Below are positions 21,393-28,792 of a stretch of 31,693 bases of DNA, piece by piece; position 1 is the stretch's first letter; each line of letters begins with the position of its first letter. Location: NCBI GenBank assembly GCA_964485515.1, contig CAZALT010000018.1, positions 1 to 31,693 on the forward strand. The letters run 5' to 3'. Position numbers and translations under genes: made by a program. The notes below the pieces were generated by a model that saw nothing but the letters and a program-made list of their open reading frames with translations, searched no databases and was not told the DNA's origin. The DNA comes from CAZALT01 sp964485515. GTDB lineage: Bacteria; Actinomycetota; Acidimicrobiia; Acidimicrobiales; Acidimicrobilacustridaceae.

Positions 21393-21982
21393 CCCCCTCG
21401 ACGACCGAGCACCCACCGCAGCCCCGTCCGGGAGCGTTGCTCCTCACCCCTGGGGCAGGAGCCGATCGCACCCATCGCACGCTGGTCGCCGTCGAGGACG
21501 CGGTCGGGCCCCTACCGGTCGCTCGTGTCGACTTCCCGTATCGCAAGGAGGGTCGGCGCGCCCCGGACCGTGCGCCGAAGGCCATCGCTTCGCTGGTCGC
21601 AGACGCGGGTGCCTTCGTCGCCGAGGTCGGCATCGACGCCGGTTCGCTCGTGCTCGGCGGCCGGTCCTACGGGGGCCGCATGTGCTCGATGGCGGTCGCC
21701 GAGGGCCTGCCGGCCGCTGGGCTGGTGCTGCTCAGCTACCCCCTGCACCCGCCGGGCAAGCCCGACAAGGCCCGCACCGAGCACTTCCCGCAGCTCGATG
21801 TGCCCTGCCTGTTCATCTCAGGGGACAAGGATCCGTTCGGCACACCCGCCGAGCTCGACGCCGCGGTGTCGGCCATCCCCGGTGCCGTCACCCAGGTGTG
21901 GCTCGCCGGCGGCCACGACCCCAAGAACAAGGACGACGTGATCGCAGCCGCGGTCGCCGACTGGCTCGCCGCGCTGGCCTGA
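21389..21982 (+). CDS. Alpha/beta-hydrolase, TEX30/KANL3-like
   Basis: Small cytoplasmic alpha/beta-hydrolase of 197 residues, resembling the dienelactone-hydrolase-like family that includes TEX30. The oxyanion strand is LLLTPGAGADRTHRTL. The nucleophile elbow is GGRSYGGR (Ser about 91), followed by LVLLSYPLHPPGKPDKARTEHF. The catalytic acid is Asp in FISGDKDPFGTP and the catalytic His is in LAGGHDPKNK near residue 173, so the full triad is present. There is no signal peptide. It starts inside the stop of the J-domain gene (ATGA) and converges with the lipoprotein gene. Substrate unknown. Confidence 0.88.
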   Translation: MTPSTTEHPPQPRPGALLLTPGAGADRTHRTLVAVEDAVGPLPVARVDFPYRKEGRRAPDRAPKAIASLVADAGAFVAEVGIDAGSLVLGGRSYGGRMCSMAVAEGLPAAGLVLLSYPLHPPGKPDKARTEHFPQLDVPCLFISGDKDPFGTPAELDAAVSAIPGAVTQVWLAGGHDPKNKDDVIAAAVADWLAALA

Positions 21983-22003
21983 CCGACTGGGGGAGCGGGT
22001 TCG

Positions 22004-22747
22004 TCAGCCGCCCGACGTCGAGGTGGTGGCCTGCGCCGCCAAGCCGGCAGCGATCTCGTTGGCGGCTCGGTACTCCGGGGTCTCGCGGACCTCTTTGGCT
22101 ACGACCAGGTCGAAGTCGGCGCTGGTGCGGGCCACCGCGAGCAGGTCCGGGAGCGAGCCGCTCTCCCAGTCGATGGAGTCGCTCACCACACGGCTGAGGT
22201 TGATCTGGGTGTAGGGGAGCGGCTCGTCGGCGTCGTCGACGCCGGGTGGAGGCTCCTGGCAGATGTCGTAGGTCTCGACGTCGGCCCATCGGGCGAAGAC
22301 GTCGGGCGTCACCAACGCCGCGACCGTCCACAAGCCCTCGACGTAGTCCGCGAGCGTGAAGCTGTCGTCCAGCGGCTCGACGTAGAGGGCGAGGTGCGTG
22401 CCACGGTCGGAAGGTTCGTAGCCGCCGTTCGACCGGTCGATCAGCGCGCCGCGGGTGAGGCGCAGTCCGAGCGCGGCGAGGGCGGGGTCGTAGAGGCGTC
22501 GCAACGAGCCGACGTCGTTCGGCGGAAGCGTCTGGTTGGGGTCCGGTGCCGGGAGCAGCTCGGCGGCCGCGGCCACCGACGCGTTCGCTTCGGTGGCCGA
22601 CGCCGCCGACGACGTGCCCGACGCGGCCGGGGGCGGCGAGTCACCACCGGAATCGGACCCGCAGGCCACGCCCACGACCAGGAGGCTGCCGACCGATGCG
22701 ACCGCCCACAGGTGGCGGGAACGTCGACCGACGCCCACCGGGATCAC
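22004..22747 (-). CDS. Secreted Ser/Ala-rich putative lipoprotein
   Basis: Protein of 247 residues. GTG 22747 overlaps the L,D-transpeptidase stop by four bases (GTGA), so the two are translationally coupled. An Arg-rich start leads to a hydrophobic helix (LWAVASVGSLLVVGVAC) ending in a lipobox-like VAC followed by GSDSGGD, so it is probably lipid-anchored outside the membrane. A low-complexity Ser/Ala/Pro segment extends to about residue 60. The globular part contains GSLRRLYDPALAALGLRLTRG and GTHLALYVEPLDDSFTLADY. No family is recognised. Coupling to the transpeptidase suggests a role in cell-wall assembly; this is inference. Confidence 0.75.
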   Translation of the reverse strand: MIPVGVGRRSRHLWAVASVGSLLVVGVACGSDSGGDSPPPAASGTSSAASATEANASVAAAAELLPAPDPNQTLPPNDVGSLRRLYDPALAALGLRLTRGALIDRSNGGYEPSDRGTHLALYVEPLDDSFTLADYVEGLWTVAALVTPDVFARWADVETYDICQEPPPGVDDADEPLPYTQINLSRVVSDSIDWESGSLPDLLAVARTSADFDLVVAKEVRETPEYRAANEIAAGLAAQATTSTSGG

Positions 22748-23553
22748 GCGTTGACCTGGACCGGGATCCCGTAGATGGTGTCGACGCTCTCGGCGAGCGT
22801 CGTGATGTCCTCGTTGAGCATGCGGATGCACCCGTGGCTCACCTGCGTGCCGATCTTCTCCGGCTGGTTGGTGCCGTGGATGCCGAGCTGGCCCTGGCCT
22901 CCGTTGAACGTGGTGAGCACGTCGGAGTGGCCCGACAGGCCGAAGGCGTAGGGCCCGTAGATGCCGTTGGGGTCCGGGGGCTTGAGCAGCTCGGTGGTGT
23001 AGTACGTGCCGCCTGGCGTCGGCTTGTCCTCCATGGCGACGGCGATCGGGACGTCCATGACGAGCTCGTCGCCCTTGAAGAACTTGAGGTTGAACCCGCT
23101 GAGGCTCACCTCGATGCGGTTGTCGTGGCCCGTGACGTCGACGTCCTTGCGCTCGATCCAGCCCGTGCTGAAGTTGGGACGGGTGGGCAGGTACACCTCG
23201 AGCCACGTGCAGTCGTCCTCGGGCTCGGACTTGACGAGGAACACGAGCGGGACCTCGACGGGGGGATCGGTGTCGGTCAGGCGCGGCACGGCCAGCGTGT
23301 CGGTCGTGGTGCCGTCCGGCGCGTCGTAGATGTCGATGCCGGTCAGGGTCTCCTTGGCGGTGGCGACGTGGAACGGCTGGCTCTCGACGGACTCGTGGTT
23401 GCAGGCCCGGGGCGACGTGGTGGTCGAGGACTCGAGCTGTTGGGAGGCGTCGATCGTCGGCTTCTCGGAGCCGGCGCACGCTCCCGCGAACAGGACGAGA
23501 GCGACGAGCAGGGCACCGAGGCGAGGCGTTCGGGTGGTTCTGGCAGTAGGCAC
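22744..23553 (-). CDS. L,D-transpeptidase (YkuD domain), exported
   Basis: Peptidoglycan cross-linking enzyme forming 3-3 bonds, or attaching partners to stem peptides, outside the membrane. GTG 23553 is chosen because TACGCT (23567-23562) ends 8 bases before it; a TTG at 23562 would overlap that box. The N-terminal signal (LGALLVALVLFAGAC) may be a lipoprotein signal. An SH3-like region follows (TGIDIYDAPDG … TRPNFSTGWI). The YkuD domain (about 135-269) contains LGIHGTNQPEKIGTQVSHGC and IRM: the conserved His and the nucleophilic Cys in SHGC. All catalytic residues are present. A coupled lipoprotein gene follows. Such enzymes give resistance to many beta-lactams in mycobacteria. Confidence 0.92.
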   Translation of the reverse strand: MPTARTTRTPRLGALLVALVLFAGACAGSEKPTIDASQQLESSTTTSPRACNHESVESQPFHVATAKETLTGIDIYDAPDGTTTDTLAVPRLTDTDPPVEVPLVFLVKSEPEDDCTWLEVYLPTRPNFSTGWIERKDVDVTGHDNRIEVSLSGFNLKFFKGDELVMDVPIAVAMEDKPTPGGTYYTTELLKPPDPNGIYGPYAFGLSGHSDVLTTFNGGQGQLGIHGTNQPEKIGTQVSHGCIRMLNEDITTLAESVDTIYGIPVQVNA

Positions 23554-23561
23554 GGTGGGCA

Positions 23562-23567
23562 AGCGTA
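23562..23567 (-). promoter_or_regulatory. -10 box TACGCT, leaderless promoter of L,D-transpeptidase
   Basis: On the minus strand TACGCT ends 8 bases before GTG 23553. Confidence 0.55.
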
Positions 23568-23592
23568 GCGACCCGCGGTGGATCGCTCCGGT

Positions 23593-23634
23593 CAGGTGCC
23601 AGGTGCCAGGGGCCAGGGGCCAGAGGTCAGAGGT
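23593..23634. repeat. Six 7-bp tandem units on the MFS stop codon
   Basis: CAGGTGC x2, CAGGGGC x2 and CAGAGGT x2 lie head to tail without a break. The last units contain the MFS stop (minus strand, 23629-23627). The paired copies suggest stepwise duplication. Confidence 0.85.
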
Positions 23635-25391
23635 CGAGCCCGTCCAGCTCCAGCATCGACTTGGTGAGGGGGGCGTCTTCGGGGTTGATGTCCTCGAGCT
23701 CGAGGGCCGCGGTCTCGGGGTACCAGATCAGGATGAGGCCGACGACCACGATCGGCCCGATCACCAGCCACGCGACTGCAGCGGGGAGCCCGCCCGAGAG
23801 GGAGTCGGCCAGCCGTCCCGCCAGCAGCAGGCCGGCCGCGGAGCCGGCCACCCCGAAGAGGTTGATGATGCCGTTGGCCTTCCCCCGGGACCCGGTGGGG
23901 AACAGCTCGGGGCCGTACACCGCGAGAGCGGGCACGGCGATGGCGCCGATCACCGCCGCCCCCAGCGACCACGCCCAGATCGTCCAGCCCGAACCCAGGT
24001 ACATCGCGACGGTCAACACGGCACCCGCCGCGACGCCGGTCGCGCCGATTCGTCGGCGGCCGTGCAGGTCGGCGAGCTTGCCGCCGACGAGGATGCCGAT
24101 CCCCGCCGGGGTGTTCGTCAGGATCGTGAAGAGCGTGATCTGCCAACCCACGTAGCCGTGCTCGGTGCGCAGGTACTCGTTCTGGAACCCCGACGCAGGG
24201 GTGACGAAGAGGGCGAGGAACAGACCCGACGCCGACAGCAGGACGAGGCGTCCCAGGTGCGAGCGGGTCCAACGCACCCGCCGGCGCGTCGTGTCGTCAC
24301 CGGACNNNNNNNNNNNNNNNNNNNNNNNNNNNNNNNNNNNNNNNNNNNNNNNNNNNNNNNNNNNNNNNNNNNNNNNNNNNNNNNNNNNNNNNNNNNNNNN
24401 NNNNNGTCCAACGCACCCGCCGGCGCGTCGTGTCGTCACCGGACCGTTCGGGAAGGCCGGGAAGGCCGGGCACGCCCTGGACGGCCCGGAAGCGCCGCGT
24501 CTCGGGCAGCGACGACCACAGTCGGGCGAGGGGCCAGACGGCGAGCAGCGGCACGACGTAGAGCACCCGCCAACCGTCGGGACCGAAGTCGCCGACGAAC
24601 AGCAGCATCACGGCGAGCCCCGCGCCGAGCCCGGCCGCCATCGTCAGCAGGGAGACGGCGTAGCCGCGCGAACCCGCGGGGGTCTCCTCGATCACCATCA
24701 CGCTCACGAGCAGGGCCATGGCGGTGGACAGGGCCCGGGCAAAGGTCTGGCTGGTGCCGAGCCACACGAGTCCCGGAGCGAGCGCGCCGGTGGCCGTCAG
24801 CACGCAGGCGCCGACCGAGGCCAGCGTGAGCGTTCGACTTCGACCCCGGCGGTCCGACACCGCCACGATGAGCAGGGCAAGGAGGGCGCCGACGCGCACC
24901 CCGGCGAGCATGGTGCCGATCTCGCCGTCGGTGGAGCCGAAGTCGGACTTCACGAACGTGTTCGTCTGGGTCAGCAGGGTACCGAGGTAGCCGGTGACGA
25001 GAGCGACCGATGCGAGCAGCCCGAGCGTGTTCGACGCTCGGGCGTCGAGTCGTTGGGGAGGCGCCCACCACGGCATCCGGCGCCGGGTGCCGCCGTGGGA
25101 GGTCCGGACCGGGAAGCCCCGCCGGAGCCAACGGCGCAGGAACGGCGAGAACACGAGCGACCAGATCGGTATGGCGAGCCGGTAGGAGATCGTCTCGCGC
25201 ACGACGCCGTCCTCAGCGGTCGTGACGACGCGCTCCCAATGGGTGAACGGGCCGTCGGCCAGCTCGAACCGTCCCGGCTCGACCTCCCGCTCGGCCAGGA
25301 CGTCGTCGTGTGCGACGAGCGCGTGGGCGAGCCGATCAGGGTCCGCCGTCCCGTCGGGTCGCGCCGGATGGGTCACCACGAGCTCAGCCAC
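23627..25391 (-). CDS. MFS transporter with N-terminal soluble domain (split by spurious gap)
   Basis: Sugar-porter/metabolite-type MFS protein, interrupted by the N run at 24306-24405. The 39 bases next to the gap are identical on both sides. Joining them once gives 1626 bases, exactly 542 codons, in one frame (…SGDDTTRRRVRWTRSHLGRL…), so this is one intact gene of 541 residues. GTG 25391 is preceded by TATCCT at 9-base spacing. Residues 1-110 are soluble (VAELVVTHPARPDG … ETISYRLAIP), unusual before an MFS. Twelve helices follow, with MFS loops SDRRGRSRTL and ADLHGRRRIG (the A-motif DxxGRR) and a central charged loop LPETRRFRAVQ. WYPETAALELEDINPED at the C-terminus resembles the sugar-transporter PETxxxxLE motif. 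Substrate unknown. Divergent from murA. Confidence 0.85.
24267..24305. repeat. Left copy of a 39-bp duplicated contig end
   Basis: Starts gtccaacgcacccgccggcg and ends tcgtcaccggac. It is identical to 24406-24444 on the other side of the N run. Contig overlap left by scaffolding, not a biological repeat. Confidence 0.9.
24306..24405. other. Assembly gap (100 N), probably spurious
   Basis: Placeholder gap inside the MFS gene. Identical 39-base flanks and conserved reading frame indicate that the true gap length is negative (overlapping contigs). Confidence 0.9.
24406..24444. repeat. Right copy of the 39-bp duplicated contig end
   Basis: Identical to 24267-24305. Keeping one copy and deleting the N run restores the MFS reading frame. 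Confidence 0.9.
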
Positions 25392-25400
25392 GCCGGCTGG

Positions 25401-25406
25401 AGGATA
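25401..25406 (-). promoter_or_regulatory. -10 box TATCCT, leaderless promoter of MFS transporter
   Basis: On the minus strand TATCCT ends 9 bases before GTG 25391. The divergent murA starts at 25479. Confidence 0.5.
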
Positions 25407-25478
25407 GGGGACCACCCGGAGGCTCCACGCCCGTCGCCGGGTGTCGGCGCTTCGCTCGTTGGCGCGAGACTGCCGACC

Positions 25479-26735
25479 GTGAAGACCGTGACCGTTCGAC
25501 CATCGGGGCTGCTCGAGGGCACCGTGAAGGTGAGCGGGGCCAAGAACTCGGTGCTCAAGCTGATGGCGGCCACCGCCCTCGCCCCCGGCGACTACGTGCT
25601 GCACAACGTGCCCGACATCCTCGACGTGGCGTGGATGGGCGACCTGCTCGCCCGCATGGGCATGACCGTCACCCGTCCCGCCCTCGGCGATCTGCACATC
25701 GTCCACGGTCCCGACCTGGTGCCCGAGGCGCCGTACGAGCTGGTGGAGCGGATGCGGGCGTCGATCGTGGTGCTCGGACCGCTCCTCGCCCGGTACGGAA
25801 GGGCGCGGGTCGCGCTGCCCGGTGGCGACGACTTCGGGTCGCGGCCCATCGACATGCACCTGCGCGGGCTCGAGGCCCTCGGGGCGCGGTTCGAGCAGGC
25901 GCACGGCTACATCGAGGCGGTGGCCGAGCAGCTCGTCGGGACCCGGATCGTGCTCGACTTCCCCAGCGTCGGCGCCACCGAGAACATCCTCATGGCCGCC
26001 GTGTTGGCCAAGGGGACCACGGTCATCGACAACGCGGCCCGCGAGCCCGAGATCTCCGACCTCGCCGCGTTCCTCAACCGCATGGGTGCCCGCGTGCTGG
26101 GCGCCGGGTCGAGCACGATCCAGATCGAGGGCGTCGAAGAGCTGCACTCCGTGGAGCACACCGTGATCCCCGATCGGATCGAGGCGGCCACCTTCCTCGC
26201 CGCCGTGTCGGTCTCGGGGGGCGAGATCACGGTGGAAGGCGCTCGGGCCGACCACATGGCGATGTTCGTGTCGAAGCTGGGCGACATGGGGGTGCGCATC
26301 TCGCCGGACAACGACGGCATCTGGGCGTTGGCCCCGTCGCGGCTCCGGTCGGTCGACGTGGCGACCTTGCCGTACCCCGGCCTCGCCACCGACTACAAGC
26401 CGCTCTTCACCGCGATGCTCAGCGTGGCCGACGGTGTCGGCATCGTCACGGAGAACCTCTTCTCGGGCCGCTTCCGCTACGTCGACGAGCTCGTGCGCAT
26501 GGGTGCCGACATCCGCACCGAGGGCCACCACGGGGTGATCCGAGGCGTGGACCGACTGTCGGGCGCCCCGGTGCGGGCCCACGACATCCGGGCAGGCGCG
26601 GCGATGGTCATCGCCGCCCTCCGCGCCGACGGCGAGACCACCATCTCCGACGCCCACCACCTCGATCGCGGCTACGAGCACTTCTTGGACAAGCTCCGGG
26701 GAATCGGCGTCGACATCACCGCCGACGACGCCTGA
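25479..26735 (+). CDS. murA: UDP-GlcNAc enolpyruvyl transferase MurA, Cys-to-Asp variant
   Basis: Adds enolpyruvate from PEP to UDP-N-acetylglucosamine, the first committed step of peptidoglycan synthesis. The 418-residue protein is full length. GTG 25479 has only a partial -10 (GAGACT) 7 bases away. Conserved MurA residues are SGAKNSVLK near the N-terminus (Lys22/Asn23 in E. coli numbering), the active loop LPGGDDFGSRPIDMHL, SVGATENILMAAVLAKG, the base Asp in PGLATDYKP and DIRAGAAMV. In the loop the E. coli GGCTIGARP becomes GGDDFGSRP, so the PEP-reactive Cys115 is Asp. MurA with Asp here, as in Mycobacterium tuberculosis, remains active and resists fosfomycin. Divergent from the MFS gene. 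Confidence 0.95.
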   Translation: MKTVTVRPSGLLEGTVKVSGAKNSVLKLMAATALAPGDYVLHNVPDILDVAWMGDLLARMGMTVTRPALGDLHIVHGPDLVPEAPYELVERMRASIVVLGPLLARYGRARVALPGGDDFGSRPIDMHLRGLEALGARFEQAHGYIEAVAEQLVGTRIVLDFPSVGATENILMAAVLAKGTTVIDNAAREPEISDLAAFLNRMGARVLGAGSSTIQIEGVEELHSVEHTVIPDRIEAATFLAAVSVSGGEITVEGARADHMAMFVSKLGDMGVRISPDNDGIWALAPSRLRSVDVATLPYPGLATDYKPLFTAMLSVADGVGIVTENLFSGRFRYVDELVRMGADIRTEGHHGVIRGVDRLSGAPVRAHDIRAGAAMVIAALRADGETTISDAHHLDRGYEHFLDKLRGIGVDITADDA

Positions 26736-26745
26736 CCGGCGGCGA

Positions 26746-26768
26746 ACCCGCCCGTCGCACCGGCGGGT
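26746..26768 (+). terminator. Hairpin after murA
   Basis: ACCCGCC (26746-26752) pairs perfectly with GGCGGGT (26762-26768) across a 9-base loop, 11 bases after the murA stop. There is no T-run. Candidate terminator. Confidence 0.5.
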
Positions 26769-26841
26769 CCTGCGGGCAGGAATGCACGGGGAACCTCGGA
26801 GGTTGGTTCCAGGGAGCCACATCGGGCACGCTGGAGAGGTC

Positions 26842-27171
26842 ATGCGAACCAAGGTCGAAGAGGTCATCGAGGTCATCCGCCCGGCCATCCAGGCCGACAA
26901 CGGCGACATCTACCTGCGCGACGTGGATGACGACACCGGGGTCGTGTCGGTCGAGCTGGTCGGCGCCTGCGTGTCGTGCCCGGCGTCGACCCAGACGCTC
27001 AAGGCCGGCATCGAGCGCATCCTCAAGGACCGCGTGCCGGGCGTGACCGAGGTGATCGAGGTCGGCCAGATCGGCATGGGTGAGGGCGATCCCCTCGCGG
27101 CGGCGGCCGAGGGGGCCAAGTCGAGTCCCGTCGCCGCCGTCGAGCCGTCGGAGACCCCCGTCTCGCTCTGA
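26842..27171 (+). CDS. NifU C-terminal-domain Fe-S scaffold/carrier protein
   Basis: Small cytoplasmic Fe-S cluster scaffold or carrier, 109 residues, related to NfuA and the NifU C-terminal domain. ATG 26842 is chosen because a good Shine-Dalgarno (GGAGAGG, 26833-26839) lies directly upstream, one of few in this window. The core reads VEEVIEVIRPAIQADNGDIY, then VSVELVGACVSCPASTQTLK (the CxxC cluster ligands), then AGIERILKDRVPGVTEVIEV. The last roughly 30 residues are an Ala/Glu/Ser tail. It precedes the MeaB gene by 59 bases; a leaderless -10 box in between suggests separate transcription. Confidence 0.9.
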   Translation: MRTKVEEVIEVIRPAIQADNGDIYLRDVDDDTGVVSVELVGACVSCPASTQTLKAGIERILKDRVPGVTEVIEVGQIGMGEGDPLAAAAEGAKSSPVAAVEPSETPVSL

Positions 27172-27218
27172 TTCGCGCCGTCGGTCCGAGCGTCGGTCGG
27201 CCTCCCTGGTCGCGGCGG

Positions 27219-27224
27219 TAACGT
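27219..27224 (+). promoter_or_regulatory. -10 box TAACGT, leaderless promoter of MeaB gene
   Basis: TAACGT ends 6 bases before GTG 27231. Confidence 0.6.
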
Positions 27225-27230
27225 CCTCCC

Positions 27231-28169
27231 GTGACCGAGCCGACGTCGACCGACATCGCCGACTTCGTCCGGTCGGCGCAACTGGGTGATCGCGGTGCGC
27301 TGGCCCGGCTCCTGTCGCTCGTCGAGCGCGGCGGGACCGTGGCGCACGAGGTCGGGCGCGCCACCTTCGCCGCGAGCGCCGCGGCGGCCACCGTCGGGAT
27401 CACGGGTGCTCCGGGTGCGGGCAAGTCCACCCTGACCGGTGCGCTGGTCCGGGCGATCCGTGGCGACGACGTGCGGGTGGCCGTCCTCGCCATCGACCCG
27501 TCCTCGCCGTTCACCGGCGGGGCCATCCTGGGCGACCGGATCCGGATGGACGCCCACGTCCTGGACGACGGCGTGTTCATCCGCTCGATGGCCACCCGCG
27601 GGCACCTCGGCGGACTGTCGCTGGCCGCACCGCAGGCCGTGCGGGTCCTCGCCGCCGCCGGCTACCCGTGGGTCGTCGTGGAGACGGTCGGGGTGGGTCA
27701 GGTCGAGGTTGAGGTCGCGTCGGCGACCGACACACGGGTCGTGGTCGTGAACCCCGGTTGGGGCGACGAGGTCCAGGCCAACAAGGCGGGGCTGCTGGAG
27801 ATCGCCGACGTGTTCGTGGTGAACAAGGCCGATCGTGAGGGGACCGCGGAGACGGTGCGTCACCTCACCTCGGCGTTGGAGCTGGCGCCGCGGGAGGGCT
27901 GGCGACCGCCGATCGTCTCGACGGTGGCCACGAGCGGCATCGGCGTGGCCGACCTCTGGTCGGCGATCCGCGAGCACCAGGCCTGGTTGGTGGACAGCGG
28001 CGAGCTGACCGTCCGCCGCCGGGAGCGCCACCAGGCAGAGCTCCAGCGGATCGTCGCGGCCCGCCTCGCCGACCAGGCGCGGGCGGCGAGCGAAGGCCAC
28101 GACGACATCACGTCGGCGGTCGCGGCCGGCGACCTCGACCCGTGGTCCGCCGCCGACCGCCTCCTCTGA
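27231..28169 (+). CDS. meaB: MeaB/ArgK-family G3E GTPase chaperone
   Basis: P-loop GTPase that protects and loads adenosylcobalamin on methylmalonyl-CoA-type mutases. The 312-residue protein has the Walker A GAPGAGKST (59-67) and AIDPSSPFTGGAILGDRIRM, followed by IRSMATRGHLGGLS. The base-proximal signature is VVVETVGVGQVEVEV and the switch segment is NPGWGDEVQANKAGLLEIAD. NKAD gives guanine specificity. GTG 27231 follows TAACGT at 6-base spacing. The family normally sits beside mutA/mutB; here its neighbours are a NifU-type protein and mscL, with no mutase gene in the window, although a downstream enoyl-CoA hydratase fits acyl-CoA metabolism. Confidence 0.93.
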   Translation: MTEPTSTDIADFVRSAQLGDRGALARLLSLVERGGTVAHEVGRATFAASAAAATVGITGAPGAGKSTLTGALVRAIRGDDVRVAVLAIDPSSPFTGGAILGDRIRMDAHVLDDGVFIRSMATRGHLGGLSLAAPQAVRVLAAAGYPWVVVETVGVGQVEVEVASATDTRVVVVNPGWGDEVQANKAGLLEIADVFVVNKADREGTAETVRHLTSALELAPREGWRPPIVSTVATSGIGVADLWSAIREHQAWLVDSGELTVRRRERHQAELQRIVAARLADQARAASEGHDDITSAVAAGDLDPWSAADRLL

Positions 28170-28205
28170 GCAGTCAGGTCTCCGTAGAGCAGTCAGGTCT
28201 CCGCA
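28168..28205. repeat. Tandem repeat, 19-bp unit x2, on the MeaB stop codon
   Basis: GAGCAGTCAGGTCTCCGTA and GAGCAGTCAGGTCTCCGCA are adjacent and differ at one base. The first begins within the TGA stop (28167-28169). Confidence 0.88.
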
Positions 28206-28275
28206 GAGCGCTTCTGGCTGGGAAGACGCGCCGCTGTTTCGGCTCGTGTCCCCAGCCAGTTCGGTGGGCGCGGCG

Positions 28276-28689
28276 TCAGTCGGTCGGTGAGGGACCCGTG
28301 CCGCCGGCGCGGCCCGAATCGGCGAGGGCGTCGCGGATCTGGGTGAGCAGCTCGAGCTCGGTGAGCTCGGCGGCGGCCGCCTCTTGCTCTTGCTGCTTGC
28401 GCAGCTGGGTCAGCGTGTTGAGGGCCTTGACGACGAGGAACACGACGACGGCCACGATGAGGAAGTTCACGAGGGCGGTCAGGAACTTGCCGTAGTAGAT
28501 CTCGGTGCCGTTCAGGTTGATGCTGATGAGGTCGAAGTTCGGGGTGCCGATGATGGCGGCGACGATCTGGAGCAGGACGTCGGTCGCCAGCGTGTTCACC
28601 ACGGCGGTGAACGCGGCGCCGATGATGACGGCTACGGCGAGGTCGACGACGTTGCCCCGCATGATGAAGTCCTTGAATTCCTTGATCAC
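28276..28689 (-). CDS. mscL: Large-conductance mechanosensitive channel MscL
   Basis: Pentameric inner-membrane channel that opens under membrane tension and releases solutes after osmotic down-shock. GTG 28689 has AGGAG (28699-28695) five bases upstream. The 137-residue protein begins IKEFKDFIMRGNVVDLAVAV, the amphipathic N-helix and start of TM1, the MscL hallmark. It continues IIGAAFTAVVNTLATDVLL, a periplasmic loop with NFDLISINLNGTEIYYGKF, and TM2 (LVNFLIVAVVVFLVVKALNTL). The C-terminal cytoplasmic helical bundle is ELTELELLTQIRDAL, with a short Gly/Pro tail. Size and topology are normal. Confidence 0.96.
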   Translation of the reverse strand: MIKEFKDFIMRGNVVDLAVAVIIGAAFTAVVNTLATDVLLQIVAAIIGTPNFDLISINLNGTEIYYGKFLTALVNFLIVAVVVFLVVKALNTLTQLRKQQEQEAAAAELTELELLTQIRDALADSGRAGGTGPSPTD

Positions 28690-28700
28690 GGCTACTCCTG

Positions 28701-28730
28701 GTTGGTGGTTCGAACGGTCGTTGGTGGTTC
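28701..28730. repeat. 11-bp direct repeat in mscL upstream region
   Basis: GTTGGTGGTTC occurs at 28701-28711 and 28720-28730, about two helical turns apart, just upstream of the mscL ribosome-binding site on the minus strand (GAACCACCAAC). A palindromic TTCGAA lies at the junction. It might be an operator or UTR element. Confidence 0.5.
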
Positions 28731-28779
28731 AGGGTCGGGGGATGTCCCGACGGCGGGCATTCTCGCGTCGTCGCGGGAC

Positions 28780-28785
28780 TACCGT
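28780..28785 (+). promoter_or_regulatory. -10 box TACCGT, leaderless promoter of enoyl-CoA hydratase
   Basis: TACCGT ends 7 bases before ATG 28793. Confidence 0.6.
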
Positions 28786-28792
28786 CCGGGTC

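Noticed and set aside
24267..24444. 39-bp repeat as attachment site or IS target duplication around an unsequenced insertion
   Set aside because: Joining on one copy restores the exact reading frame and a canonical MFS helix pattern, which fits contig overlap better than a 39-bp target duplication.
26782..26841. Upstream GTG/ATG start for the NifU-type protein
   Set aside because: The extra residues are not family-like and the Shine-Dalgarno sits directly before ATG 26842.
25392..26909. Minus-strand frame antisense to murA that continues into the MFS gene
   Set aside because: The part opposite murA is His/Arg/Asp-rich without a family; MurA is unambiguous, and the MFS start is fixed by the TATCCT box at 25401-25406.
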